A stretch of 64,000 nucleotides of DNA. It comes from Aquabacterium commune. Its GTDB lineage: Bacteria > Pseudomonadota > Gammaproteobacteria > Burkholderiales > Burkholderiaceae_C. The position numbers and the translations under genes are program-made. The stretch is from the NCBI RefSeq assembly GCF_004362855.1, contig NZ_SNXW01000003.1, positions 434,001 through 498,000 of the forward strand, written 5' to 3'. Under the pieces are notes generated by a model. That model was not told the DNA's origin, made no database searches, and saw only the letters and a program-made list of their open reading frames with translations. This document shows positions 45,165 through 58,892 of this stretch, one piece after another (positions within the stretch are counted from its first letter, which is position 1; each line of letters opens with the position of its first letter).

Positions 45165-48100
45165 ATGCGCCTGCCCGCCCCCGACCGCCCCGAAACCGAC
45201 GTGGTGCGCCAGCGCCTGCACAGCCTGGAAGGCACCCTCGACTGGGCGGCGGTCGCGCGGCAGGCCCGCCCCTGGGTGGAGGCGGTGCGCGCCCACCCGG
45301 CCCCGTTCTGGGCGCTGGAATCGCTGCTCAAGGAATTCCCCATCTCCAGCAAGGAGGGCCTGGCCCTGATGCGCCTGGCCGAGGCCCTGCTGCGGGTGCC
45401 CGATGCGGACACCGCCATCGCGCTGACGTCCGACCAACTCGGCCGCGCCGATTTCGCGGACACAGCCGGCCACACCCGTCAGTCCGAGTCGGCCATGGGG
45501 CGGCTGACACATGCCGCGGTGGCGCTGTCCAAGAAGTTCCTGCCCGATGCCGATGGCAGCACGGGCCTCGCGGCGCGCCTGGGCGCCCGCGCCGTGGTCA
45601 CCGCCACCGTGCGCGCCGTGCAGTTGCTGGGCCAGCAGTTCGTGCTGGGCGAAAGCATCGCACAGGCCTTGGCGCAATCGGCGCGCACCCACCGCGCACA
45701 ACCCCACGTGCGTTTCAGCTTCGACATGCTCGGCGAAGGCGCCCGCACCGAAGACGACGCCCAGCGCTACCTGGCCAGCTACGAACGCGCGCTGGACGCC
45801 ATCGCGGCCAGCCAGCGCGAGGCCCACACCCCGGCCTTGGCCGATGGCCTGTCGATCAAGCTCAGCGCCCTGCACCCGCGTTATGAAGAAGCCCAACATG
45901 AGCGCGTCATGGCAGAGCTGGTGCCGCGCGTCTGGGCGCTGTGCGACCGCGCGGCCCGCGCCGACCTCAACCTCACGCTGGACGCCGAAGAGGTTGACCG
46001 CCTGGAGCTCTCACTCGATGTGGCCGAGGCGCTGGTCGCGCGCATCGCCGCCGAACACCCGCAGTGGCAAGGCTTCGGCCTGGCCTTGCAGGCTTACCAA
46101 ACGCGCTCGCTGGAATTGGTCGAGCACGTGATCGCAATGGCACGCCGCCACGGTGTCAAGCTGATGTGCCGCCTGGTCAAGGGCGCCTATTGGGACGCCG
46201 AAATCAAGCGCGCCCAGGAGGCGGGCCTGGCGCACTACCCGGTGTTCACGCACAAGCAGCACACCGACATCAGCTACCTGGCCTGCGCCCGCGCCATGCT
46301 GGCCGCGCCCGATGCCCTGTTCCCGCAGTTCGCCACGCACAACGCCGGCACCATCGCCGCGCTGCTGCAGATGGCCGAGCGCAGCGGCGCACGCTTCGAG
46401 CTGCAGCGCCTGCATGGCATGGGCGAAGCCGTGTACCGAGAGGTGTTGCGCGAACCGCTGATCAGCTGCCGCGTGTATGCGCCGGTGGGCCCGCACCGCG
46501 ACCTGCTGGCCTACCTGGTGCGCCGCCTGCTGGAAAACGGCGCCAACTCATCGTTCGTGCACCAGCTGGCCGATCCAGCCTGCGGCGTGGACGAACTGCT
46601 GCGCTCGCCACTGCACCTGCTGCCGGCCTCGGGCCTGCCACTGCCGCGCGACCTGTTCGGCCCGGCCCGGCCCAACAGCATGGGCGTGGACCTGAGCGTG
46701 CGCCGCGACCGCGATGCGCTGTTGCAAGCGCGCCAGACCGCCGTGCTGCCCACCGTGGCCGAAGCCTCGGCGGACGACGTCGCTGCTGCGGCGCAACGCA
46801 GCCTGGCGGCCGCCCCCGCCTGGCGCCGCCGCCCGGTCACGCAACGTGCCGCCGTCTTGCGGCACGCCGCCGACGCCCTGCAAAACCGCTTGCCCGCGTT
46901 CTGCGCGCTGCTGGTGGACGAAGGCCGCAAGACTTGGCCAGATGCGGTGGCCGAGGTGCGCGAGGCCATCGACTTCCTGCGCTACTACGCCGTCGAAGCC
47001 GAGCGTGTGATGGCGCCAGTGAACCTGCCAGCCCCCTGGCCCGGCGTGACCGGCGAGACCAACACCCTGCGCCTGCACGGCCGCGGCATGTGGGTCTGCA
47101 TCAGCCCCTGGAACTTCCCGCTGGCCATCTTTGTGGGCCAGGTGGCCGCGGCCCTGGTCACCGGCAACACCGTGCTGGCCAAGCCGGCAGAGCAAACACC
47201 TGGCGTCGCCCTGGCCGCCGTGGGCTTGCTGCACGACGCGGGCGTGCCCAGCGATGTGCTCCAGGTGCTGCACGGGCCTGGCGAAACGGTGGGCGCCACC
47301 TTGGTCGCACACCCGGGCGTGGCCGGCGTGGCCTTCACAGGCTCCACGGCCGTGGCCAAGCACATCCAGCGCGCGCTGGCGGCCAAAGACGGCCCCATCG
47401 TGCCGCTGATCGCGGAAACCGGCGGCATCAACGCCATGCTGGTGGACCCCAGCGCCCTGCCCGAGCAGGTCTGCGACGCCGTGCTGCAAAGCGCCTTCCG
47501 CTCGGCCGGGCAGCGTTGCTCGGCGCTGCGCCTGCTGTGCCTGCACGAGGACATCGCCGAGCGCACCCTGGCGATGATCGCGGGCGCCGTGGCGGAGCTG
47601 CGTGTCGGCGATCCGGCCCGCATCGACACCGACATCGGCCCGCTGATCGACGCCGAAGCCCATGCCAAGCTCTGCGCCCAGGTCGAGCGGCTGCGCCGCC
47701 ACGGCCGCCCTCTGTGGGCGGAGCGCCCTCCCCGCGACCTGGCCGTGCCGCATGTGCAGACCCCGCTGGCCTTCGAGGTGGACAGCATCGCGGCCGTCCG
47801 GGAGGAAATCTTCGGCCCGGTGCTGCAGGTGGTGCGCTGGTCGGGCGATGCGGCCCTGGTCATCGACGACATCAACGCGCTGGGCCATGGCCTCACCCTG
47901 GGCATCCAGACCCGCATCGACAGCCGCGCGCAGGCCCTGGCCACACGGGCCCAGGTGGGCAACGTCTATGTCAACCGCAACACGGTGGGCGCGGTGGTGG
48001 GCCTGCAGCCCTTCGGCGGTGAGGGCTTGAGCGGCACCGGCCCGAAGGCCGGCGGCCCGCACTACCTGCCGCGTTTCTGCGTGGAGCAAACCCTCACCGT

Positions 48101-48170
48101 CAACACCACAGCCGCCGGCGGCAACGTCGCGCTGATGGCGGGGCAGGCACGAGAAGCCCCAGAGACCTGA
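45165..48170 (+). CDS. putA: Bifunctional proline dehydrogenase/P5C dehydrogenase
   Basis: Oxidises proline to glutamate in two steps: FAD-linked proline dehydrogenase, then NAD-linked glutamate semialdehyde dehydrogenase with channelling between the sites. The 1001-residue length and absence of an N-terminal ribbon-helix-helix indicate the non-DNA-binding class. PRODH part at about 100-470 (GFGLALQAYQTRSLELVEHV, then KLMCRLVKGAYWDAEIKRAQ). P5CDH part from about 560, with ISPWNFPLAIFVGQVAAALV, IAETGGINAM for the catalytic Glu region, and SAGQRCSALRLL with the nucleophilic Cys. AGGAGG precedes the ATG at an ideal distance. 65 bases after arginase. Confidence 0.95.
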   Translation: MRLPAPDRPETDVVRQRLHSLEGTLDWAAVARQARPWVEAVRAHPAPFWALESLLKEFPISSKEGLALMRLAEALLRVPDADTAIALTSDQLGRADFADTAGHTRQSESAMGRLTHAAVALSKKFLPDADGSTGLAARLGARAVVTATVRAVQLLGQQFVLGESIAQALAQSARTHRAQPHVRFSFDMLGEGARTEDDAQRYLASYERALDAIAASQREAHTPALADGLSIKLSALHPRYEEAQHERVMAELVPRVWALCDRAARADLNLTLDAEEVDRLELSLDVAEALVARIAAEHPQWQGFGLALQAYQTRSLELVEHVIAMARRHGVKLMCRLVKGAYWDAEIKRAQEAGLAHYPVFTHKQHTDISYLACARAMLAAPDALFPQFATHNAGTIAALLQMAERSGARFELQRLHGMGEAVYREVLREPLISCRVYAPVGPHRDLLAYLVRRLLENGANSSFVHQLADPACGVDELLRSPLHLLPASGLPLPRDLFGPARPNSMGVDLSVRRDRDALLQARQTAVLPTVAEASADDVAAAAQRSLAAAPAWRRRPVTQRAAVLRHAADALQNRLPAFCALLVDEGRKTWPDAVAEVREAIDFLRYYAVEAERVMAPVNLPAPWPGVTGETNTLRLHGRGMWVCISPWNFPLAIFVGQVAAALVTGNTVLAKPAEQTPGVALAAVGLLHDAGVPSDVLQVLHGPGETVGATLVAHPGVAGVAFTGSTAVAKHIQRALAAKDGPIVPLIAETGGINAMLVDPSALPEQVCDAVLQSAFRSAGQRCSALRLLCLHEDIAERTLAMIAGAVAELRVGDPARIDTDIGPLIDAEAHAKLCAQVERLRRHGRPLWAERPPRDLAVPHVQTPLAFEVDSIAAVREEIFGPVLQVVRWSGDAALVIDDINALGHGLTLGIQTRIDSRAQALATRAQVGNVYVNRNTVGAVVGLQPFGGEGLSGTGPKAGGPHYLPRFCVEQTLTVNTTAAGGNVALMAGQAREAPET

Positions 48171-48218
48171 GCGGCCTGAGGGGCCTGAGGGGCCTGGAAG
48201 TCAGGGCGCTGCCCGCGC

Positions 48219-48839
48219 TCACTCGCCTTGCATCAGCGAGTCGAGCGTGAGGGCGAAGGCCGGGGCGAAGGTGTCGAGGAAATAGCGCAGCTCGGGCGTC
48301 ATGTGCTCGTCTAGCTTGCGGCGGATCTGCTGCTCGGCCTGTGCGAACTCGGGGTTGCCAAAGCGCAGTTCGGCCTGGCACTTGAGCCACGCGGCCAGGC
48401 GGTCGGCCGTCTTGACCAGGGCGGCCTCGTGCGCAGGCCAGGTCTCGTGGTCCATCACGGCGGTGAGCGAGGGCTGCAAGGCCACGGGCAGGAGCGACAC
48501 CATCTCGCGGCAGACCTCGCCCTCGAGGTTGGCCGTGGCGTGACGCATGGCCGGCGAGTACTTGACCGGCGTGGGCAAATCACCCGTGATCGCTTCGGTG
48601 GCATCGTGGAACAGCGCGCGCGCGGCCACCGCGTTGGGGTCCACCGGCTGCTGGAACACGTCCCGGCTGATGACGGCCAGCGCATGCGCCAGCACCGCGA
48701 CCTCCCAACTGTGCTGGGCCACGTCCTCCTCTTCGGCGTTGCGCATCAGGCCCCAGCGCTTGATGTAGCGCAGGCGGGCGAGGTGAGCATAAAAAGGGCT
48801 GTGTTCGGCGCTGTGGGAGGGGTCGGTGGGGGTCGTCAT
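48219..48839 (-). CDS. yfbR: HD-domain 5'-deoxynucleotidase, YfbR-like
   Basis: The 206-residue protein (ATG 48,839) shows the YfbR arrangement: LARLRYIKRWGLMRNAEEED, then HSWEVAVLAHAL, then ARALFHDATEAITGD with the HD pair, then PTPVKYS. YfbR dephosphorylates deoxynucleoside monophosphates in nucleotide salvage. It is convergent with putA. Metal-binding His and Asp are intact. Confidence 0.9.
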   Translation of the reverse strand: MTTPTDPSHSAEHSPFYAHLARLRYIKRWGLMRNAEEEDVAQHSWEVAVLAHALAVISRDVFQQPVDPNAVAARALFHDATEAITGDLPTPVKYSPAMRHATANLEGEVCREMVSLLPVALQPSLTAVMDHETWPAHEAALVKTADRLAAWLKCQAELRFGNPEFAQAEQQIRRKLDEHMTPELRYFLDTFAPAFALTLDSLMQGE

Positions 48840-48933
48840 GGCGATGTCACTGCGGTGCGGCCTGCATCTTCGCCCAAAAAGCCACAGCGCACCGCCAGCG
48901 GACCCCCGGCATCGGCGCAGGCACAATGCCGCC

Positions 48934-49314
48934 ATGCCCGACCAACTTGGCAAGTACATCGTCGCCGCCTTCGTGCTGGCCTTCTGTTTCCTGGCCTGGC
49001 GCGCCTGGCAGATCAAGCAGGCCAGCCCGCAGTGGCCCAGCGTGGAGGGCGAAATCACCGAGTCCCGCGCACGACCCTTCAACGCCCAGTCGGGCGAACC
49101 CGAGGCCGGCAAGAACGACTGGATGGCCGAGGTGCGCTACCGCTACAGCGTCCAGGGCGTGACCCACGAGGGCAACCGCCTGCAGGCTTTTGGCCGCCAC
49201 CATTTCAGCCGCGAAGAGGCCGAACAGGCGCTGGCGCCGTATCCCGTGGGTGCGCGCGTCAAGGTTTTCCACGACCCGGCGCGGCCCGAGGTCAGCGTGC
49301 TGATCCCCGGCTGA
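48934..49314 (+). CDS. DUF3592 membrane-anchored protein
   Basis: A 126-residue protein with a single N-terminal transmembrane helix (IVAAFVLAFCFLAWRAWQI), then a beta-rich domain of the DUF3592 type (WPSVEGEITESRARPF, then EVRYRYSVQGVTHEGNRL, then YPVGARVKVFHDPARPEVSV). DUF3592 proteins are widespread with unknown function. It is divergent from yfbR with a 94-bp gap and is followed by the csoR-like promoter. Confidence 0.85.
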   Translation: MPDQLGKYIVAAFVLAFCFLAWRAWQIKQASPQWPSVEGEITESRARPFNAQSGEPEAGKNDWMAEVRYRYSVQGVTHEGNRLQAFGRHHFSREEAEQALAPYPVGARVKVFHDPARPEVSVLIPG

Positions 49315-49340
49315 TCCCCGGTTGATCAGGGCCAACACCC

Positions 49341-49369
49341 TTGCCTACCCCGCCGGGTATGCCTAGACT
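49341..49369 (+). promoter_or_regulatory. Promoter with embedded CsoR-family operator
   Basis: TTGCCT (49,341-49,346) and TAGACT (49,364-49,369) are 17 bp apart. Within the spacer lies TACCCCGCCGGGTA (49,346-49,359), a perfect 5-bp inverted repeat with a G/C tract at its centre, like known CsoR/FrmR operators. Repressor binding here would block RNA polymerase, so the downstream regulator likely controls its own operon. Confidence 0.65.
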
Positions 49370-49396
49370 GCCCGGACTGCCGACACCTGCCTGCCC

Positions 49397-49708
49397 ATGA
49401 CCACCCTGGACAACGACGCCCGCACCGACATCCTCAACCGCCTCAAACGTGCCGAGGGGCAGTTGCGTGGCATCCAGCGCATGATCGAGGCGGGCGAGCC
49501 CTGCCAGCCGGTCGCCGTGCAGATGTCGGCCGTGCGCAAGGCGCTGGACAGCACCTGGCTGCGCATGGTGCGTTGCCTGATGGCGCAGGAGCTCAACGAG
49601 CGCCTGGGCGCGCCGGACACCGATGACGCGGCGGCCGCAGCCAGCACCGCCGAAGTCGTGGACGCGGTGCTCGACCAGATGGAAGCCATGCTGGGCAAGT
49701 TGCGCTGA
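49397..49708 (+). CDS. CsoR/RcnR/FrmR-family transcriptional repressor with non-canonical ligands
   Basis: The 103-residue all-helical protein matches the DUF156 family: ILNRLKRAEGQLRGIQRMIE, then CQPVAVQMSAVRKALDSTWL, then RMVRCLMAQELNERL. These tetramers release DNA on binding metal, aldehyde or persulfide. Cys36 is conserved, but the His that follows it 25 residues later in CsoR and FrmR is Leu here, and Cys60 is at the adjacent position. The effector therefore cannot be assigned; thiol chemistry or a metal with altered ligands are both possible. It is co-transcribed with a DUF3422 membrane protein. Confidence 0.85.
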   Translation: MTTLDNDARTDILNRLKRAEGQLRGIQRMIEAGEPCQPVAVQMSAVRKALDSTWLRMVRCLMAQELNERLGAPDTDDAAAAASTAEVVDAVLDQMEAMLGKLR

Positions 49709-49717
49709 GGACCCCGC

Positions 49718-51082
49718 ATGGACGCCAGCCACACGCACCACACGGCCCTGCCCCGCGCCCTGCCCGCCGACGACGCCCAGCGCGAGCTGCTGCACAACGA
49801 GGTCCACGCCCGACCGCCGGCCCGCATCCGCCTGCCGGCCCTGGTGGTGTATGTGGCCGTGCTCAACGAGGGCGTGAGCCGAGACGACGAATGGGCCCAC
49901 CTGCGCGCCCTGCCCGGCCAGCAAGACCTGCCGCTGCAGGCGCTGTCGGGCAACTTCGTGCGCCTGCGTTTTGCCGATCACACCCTCAAGTGGGAGCGCC
50001 ACACCGAGTTCAGCCGCTACTCCATCGTCCAGGCCTTGCCCGGTGAGGCCCTGGCCGCGAGCACCGACGGCGATCACACCGATGGCGCGCACGAAGCCGC
50101 GCTGATGCGCTCGCTGGCGGTCGATGTGGCCTGGCTGGCCGGCATCCCCGGCAAAACCGTGGCCGCCATCATGATGGCCATGGTGCATGGCGATGTCGAT
50201 GACACCCCAGCCATGCGCGCCACCGCCGCGCCCTGGTTCGATGGCCGTGACACCCTGGCCTCGCTGCTGGGCATCCGCCGCTCGTGCGCCATGACGGACT
50301 TCCGCCTGCGCGACAGCGGCTTCGAGCGCCTGCTGGTCATCTCGCCGACCAACACCTCGGACCAGCGCGTGGGCCGCATCTCACAGCGCCTGCTGGAACT
50401 CGAAACTTACCGCCTGATGGCCCTGCGCGGCCTGCCCGTGGCCAAAACGCTGGCGCCCATGCTCGGTGACGCCGAAGCCCGCCTGGCCGAGATCACGGCG
50501 CGCATGGAAAACAAGGACGCCTCCGACCAGGAGCTGCTGGACAAGCTCATCGCCCTGGCCGCCACAGTGGAGCGCGCCACGGCCACCCACCTCTACCGCT
50601 TCACGGCCACGCAGGCTTACTACGCCCTGGTCGAGCAGCGCATCGAGCAGCTGCGCGAAACCCCCATCCCCGGCACGCAAACGGTGGGCGAGTTCGTGCT
50701 GCGGCGGGTGTCGCCGGCGATGGCGACGGTGCAGGCCACGGCCCAGCGCCTGAGCTCGCTGTCGCAGCGCATCGAGCGCGCCAGCGCCCTGCTGCGCACG
50801 CGCGTGGACATCGCCACCGAGTCGCAAAACCAGACGCTGCTGGAAAAGCTCACGCGCGGGCAAGAGATGCAATTGCGCCTGCAAACCACGGTGGAAGGCC
50901 TCTCCATCGCAGCCATCGCCTACTACGTGGTCAGCCTGATCCTGTACGTGGGCAAGGCGGGCAAGGCCGCGGGCTTGCCGCTCAACCCGGAGTTGCTCGC
51001 CGGTGCGCTCATCCCGCTGGTGTTGCTGGGCATCTGGTGGGGCACGCGGCGGCTGCAAAAAAGGCTGCACGCCGGACATTGA
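49718..51082 (+). CDS. DUF3422 membrane protein
   Basis: The 454-residue protein starts nine bases after the repressor gene. The family opening is present (LHNEVHARPPARIRLPALVV), followed by a long helical and coiled-coil part (LLELETYRLMALRGLPVAKT, later QRIERASALLRTRVDIATES). Two transmembrane helices lie at the C-terminus (IAAIAYYVVSLILYVG, then LAGALIPLVLLGIWWG). DUF3422 proteins are found in many proteobacteria; the function is unknown. Topology recalls CorA-like cation channels (long cytoplasmic domain, two end helices), but the GMN motif is absent. Control by a metal/thiol sensor hints at a role in transport or redox stress. Confidence 0.88.
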   Translation: MDASHTHHTALPRALPADDAQRELLHNEVHARPPARIRLPALVVYVAVLNEGVSRDDEWAHLRALPGQQDLPLQALSGNFVRLRFADHTLKWERHTEFSRYSIVQALPGEALAASTDGDHTDGAHEAALMRSLAVDVAWLAGIPGKTVAAIMMAMVHGDVDDTPAMRATAAPWFDGRDTLASLLGIRRSCAMTDFRLRDSGFERLLVISPTNTSDQRVGRISQRLLELETYRLMALRGLPVAKTLAPMLGDAEARLAEITARMENKDASDQELLDKLIALAATVERATATHLYRFTATQAYYALVEQRIEQLRETPIPGTQTVGEFVLRRVSPAMATVQATAQRLSSLSQRIERASALLRTRVDIATESQNQTLLEKLTRGQEMQLRLQTTVEGLSIAAIAYYVVSLILYVGKAGKAAGLPLNPELLAGALIPLVLLGIWWGTRRLQKRLHAGH

Positions 51083-51109
51083 TGGCCCGGTTCGGGCTTG
51101 GGTTCAGGC

Positions 51110-55644
<4,535 letters not shown>

Positions 55645-55648
<4 letters not shown>

Positions 55649-57594
55649 AGGCTCACCCCCACGCTGAAGTGCAGGCGCCACTGCTGCACCGCTTCGCCGT
55701 AGGCCACGTCCAGGCGGAACGGCCCCACCGGGCTGCGCCAGCGCACGCCGACGCCATAGCCGCGCTTGGCCGACATCTTGCTGAAACGGTCGGCCGCATC
55801 ACCCGCATCGGCAAAGATGGCGCCTTGCAGGCCAGGCACGCGCACCGGCAAGTCGTGGGCCAGCTCCAGGCTGGCCGTGGCCACGGAACGCGCACCGGTG
55901 GTCACGCCCGCGATCTCCACACCCAGCGACCGGTAGGCATAGCCCCGCACCGAGTCATCGCCACCGGCGCGGAACAAAAGCGTGTCGGGCACGCTGACGG
56001 ACTCGTTGGCCAGCACCTGCCCCACCTCGCCGCGTGCGGTCAGCTGCCACGCCAGCGGCAGCGGCAGGTAGCCCGTCAGGCGCGTGTGCGCCCGCCCGAA
56101 GAAGCCGTGCTGATCCAGGGCCGAATAGGTGCGCCCGAAGGTCAACTGCGCCATCGAGGCCGTGCCGCGGGTCGGCAGCAAGCGGTTGTCCACGTCGCGA
56201 AAAATCCACTGCGTGGTGGCGCTCAGGGCCGTGGCATTCGCCACCAGCACGTCGGTGGCCGAGCGCACGCTGGCGTGCTGCAGCTCGACGTAATCGGCGC
56301 GCTCCAGCCGCTCGCCTTCGCGCAAGAGGCCGACACGCGCCCGCTGGCTGCGGGTGACGGCGTTGTCGCTGTCGGTCAGGCCCGTCGTCTGTGCCGACAC
56401 CAGACCGCGCTTGTGGCCCTCCCAGGGGTGGGAGGTGAAGTCGAGCTGGGCGTCCTGCAGGCGCGCGCCCAGCTGCACCTTGGTCTTGGCCTGCCAGTCC
56501 AGTCCGAAGGCATGGCGGTGCAGGTGCTCCAGCGACAGGCGCGGCCCATTGTCACTGCTGATGCCGATGCCTGCGGTGGCCGACTGCAGCGGCAGCTCGC
56601 GCACCTGCACCACCAGCGGCGTGGCCTCGGGGTGGCTGGCGTCCAGTGCCGGCGACACGAAGACGCTGTCGAACAGGCCCAGCTTCTGGATGCGCTCCTG
56701 CCAGTCCAGCACCTGGCGCTCGCGGTAAGGCCCGCCCTGCTTGAACGGCGTCAGGTTGACGATGGCAGATGCCGGCTGGCGCTTCAGCCCCTCGACCTGG
56801 ATGGGCCCGAAGGCGAACGCCGGCCCCGAATCGGCCACCAGGAAGAGGCTGGCCGTGTGCGCAGTCGCGTCCACCGTGGCCGACGTGCCGCTCCAGGACG
56901 CCAGGGGGTAGGTGTCGGCGCGCAGCCGGGCCAGGGTGTCGGACTTGGCCGATGACCAGTCGGCCTGGCGGAACACTTCGCCCTCGGGCAAGGCCCACTT
57001 TGCCGCCAACTGGTCGGCCAGGGCCTGCGCCACCGGGTCGCCATCCGAGAGGCGCTGGTCCAGCCCGCCTTCAAAGACGAACTGCACGCGACTCACCTGT
57101 GTGCGCGGGCCTGGCTCGACCGTCACGGTCACCGTCACATCTTGGCGGTCTGCCACCGATGCACCTTCTGCACCGGTGAGCCGCGAGGCGTCGCTGTCCG
57201 CCGTCCCGTCCTGCACCCGGATGCGCACCTGCGCGGCGAAGTAGCCTTGCGCGTCCAGCAGGCTGCGCGCCTGCTCGGGCACCGCCGCCACCAGGCGCCG
57301 CAACTCACCGCGGCTGACGTTGGCATCCTGCTGGAAGCGCGCCAGGTCGAGGTTGGCCTCCAGCAGACTGTCCAGGGGCGATGGCGCATCGACCACCAGG
57401 CGCCAGTTCAAGGGCAGGCGGGCAGCCCGCGGTGATGCCGCAGGTGCCGAAGCGCCCGCCACCGCTGGCATCGCGGGCGTCACAGGCACCACCTGAGCCC
57501 ACGCCACCAGCGGCCCAGCCAAGGACCCCACCAGACACCCGACCAGGCACCCAGCCATCCTCACAGCCAGGCGAAGCCCGCAGGACAAGCTCAT
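55645..57594 (-). CDS. tamA: TamA-like outer-membrane Omp85 protein
   Basis: The start MSLSCGLRLAVRMAG (ATG 57,594) overlaps the stop of the VWA gene (ATGA). The 649-residue protein has a signal peptide (about 34 residues, ending VAWAQ). POTRA domains follow at about 75-330 (VTVTVEPGPRTQVSRVQFVF, then FAFGPIQVEGLKRQPASAIV). The Omp85 barrel carries FRAGGDDSVRGYAYRSLG, the diagnostic loop-6 motif. TamA inserts or assists assembly of outer-membrane proteins with TamB, encoded immediately downstream. The last residue is Leu rather than the usual Phe. Confidence 0.92.
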
Positions 57595-58763
57595 TTGCTC
57601 AACAGACGCATGGCGCTTTCCAGGCCCTGCAAACTCATGGGGAACATGCGCCCGCCCACCAGCTGCTGCATGATGGACACGCTCTGGCGGTAGCCCCACA
57701 CACCCTGCGGCTCGGGGTTGATCCAGGCGTGGTTGGGGAAGGCGTGCGTCAGGCGTGCGATCCACTCCGCGCCGGCTTCCTCGTTGTTGTACTCCACGCT
57801 GCCGTGCGGCTGCAGGATCTCGTAAGGGCTCATGGTCGCATCGCCCACGAAGATCAGCTTGTAGTCCTTGTTGTACTTGCGCAGGATGTCCCAGGTCGGG
57901 ACCTTCTCGGTGAAGCGGCGGTGGTTGTTCTTCCACATGAAGTCATAGACGCAGTTGTGGAAGTAGAAAAACTCCAGGTGCTTGAACTCGCTCTTGGCCG
58001 CCGAAAACAACTCCTCCACGCGGTGCACGTGGTCGTCCATCGAACCGCCCACGTCCATCAGCAGCAGCACCTTCACGGTGTTGTGGCGCTCGGGCACCAT
58101 CTTGATGTCCAGCATGCCGGCATTGGCCGCCGTGGCGTGGATGGTGTGGTCCAGGTCGAGTTCCTCGGCCGCACCCTGGCGGGCGAATTTGCGCAGGCGG
58201 CGCAAGGCCACCTTGATGCTGCGGGTGTCGAGTTCGATCGAGTCGTCGTAGTCCTTGAACTCGCGCTTGTCCCACACCTTCACCGCGCTGCGGTTGCGCG
58301 ACTTGTCCTGGCCGATGCGGATCCCCTCCGGGTTATAACCGTGTGCGCCAAACGGCGAGGTGCCACCCGTGCCGATCCACTTGTTGCCGCCCTCGTGGCG
58401 CTCTTTCTGTTCTTCGAGCAGCTGCTTGATGCGGTCCATGAGCTTGTCCCAGCCCATGGCCTCGATCCTGGCCTTGTCCTCGGGCGTGAGTTCGCGCTCG
58501 AAATGCTTGCGCAGCCAATCCAAGGGAATGTCCTTGCCCATCTCCAGCGCGGCCGAGCCCCCCCTGAAATAGGTGGCAAAAGCGCGGTCGAATTTGTCGA
58601 AATGCGCTTCGTTCTTGACCAGCGACATCCTCGCAAGGTGGTAGAACTCGTCCACCGACGGTTCGATGACGTCCGCCTTGATCGCCTCCAGCAAGCTGAG
58701 GTACTCGGGGATGGTCACCGGCAGTCGGGCCGCACGCAAGGCGAAGAAGAAGTCGATGAGCAT
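57591..58763 (-). CDS. VWA-domain protein, MoxR-associated (CoxE-like)
   Basis: A 390-residue protein from ATG 58,763. The N-terminal helical region (LIDFFFALRAARLPVTIPEY) is followed by a VWA domain whose metal site is DVGGSM (Asp237, Gly239, Ser241). The family works as a metal-dependent chaperone partner of MoxR AAA+ ATPases. That partner is at 60,102-60,944 on the same strand, but a diguanylate cyclase gene on the other strand lies between them. It overlaps tamA by four bases. Cytoplasmic; target unknown. Confidence 0.88.
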   Translation of the reverse strand: MLIDFFFALRAARLPVTIPEYLSLLEAIKADVIEPSVDEFYHLARMSLVKNEAHFDKFDRAFATYFRGGSAALEMGKDIPLDWLRKHFERELTPEDKARIEAMGWDKLMDRIKQLLEEQKERHEGGNKWIGTGGTSPFGAHGYNPEGIRIGQDKSRNRSAVKVWDKREFKDYDDSIELDTRSIKVALRRLRKFARQGAAEELDLDHTIHATAANAGMLDIKMVPERHNTVKVLLLMDVGGSMDDHVHRVEELFSAAKSEFKHLEFFYFHNCVYDFMWKNNHRRFTEKVPTWDILRKYNKDYKLIFVGDATMSPYEILQPHGSVEYNNEEAGAEWIARLTHAFPNHAWINPEPQGVWGYRQSVSIMQQLVGGRMFPMSLQGLESAMRLLSK

Positions 58764-58892
58764 AGGCTGTCCTGCGAATCTGGCGCTATTTTGACCCCTG
58801 AACGGGTGTCCTGCCAGGGCCAGGCCATGATCCGGCATCGAAGCAGCACAGAGGCGACACGGCAGCGGCATTGAGTTGGAGTCCCCGCGCGC

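Noticed and set aside
46548-48089. Minus-strand open frame of 513 codons opposite putA
   Set aside because: The same GC effect; the plus strand holds the conserved aldehyde dehydrogenase motifs.
48164-48196. Short GGGCCTGAG-type tandem repeats after putA
   Set aside because: Three imperfect copies in a very GC-rich spacer; no hairpin or site can be supported.
49397-49708. Calling the repressor a copper sensor (CsoR proper) or a persulfide sensor (CstR)
   Set aside because: The His of CsoR is replaced by Leu, and the Cys spacing (24) does not match that of CsoR or CstR (29).
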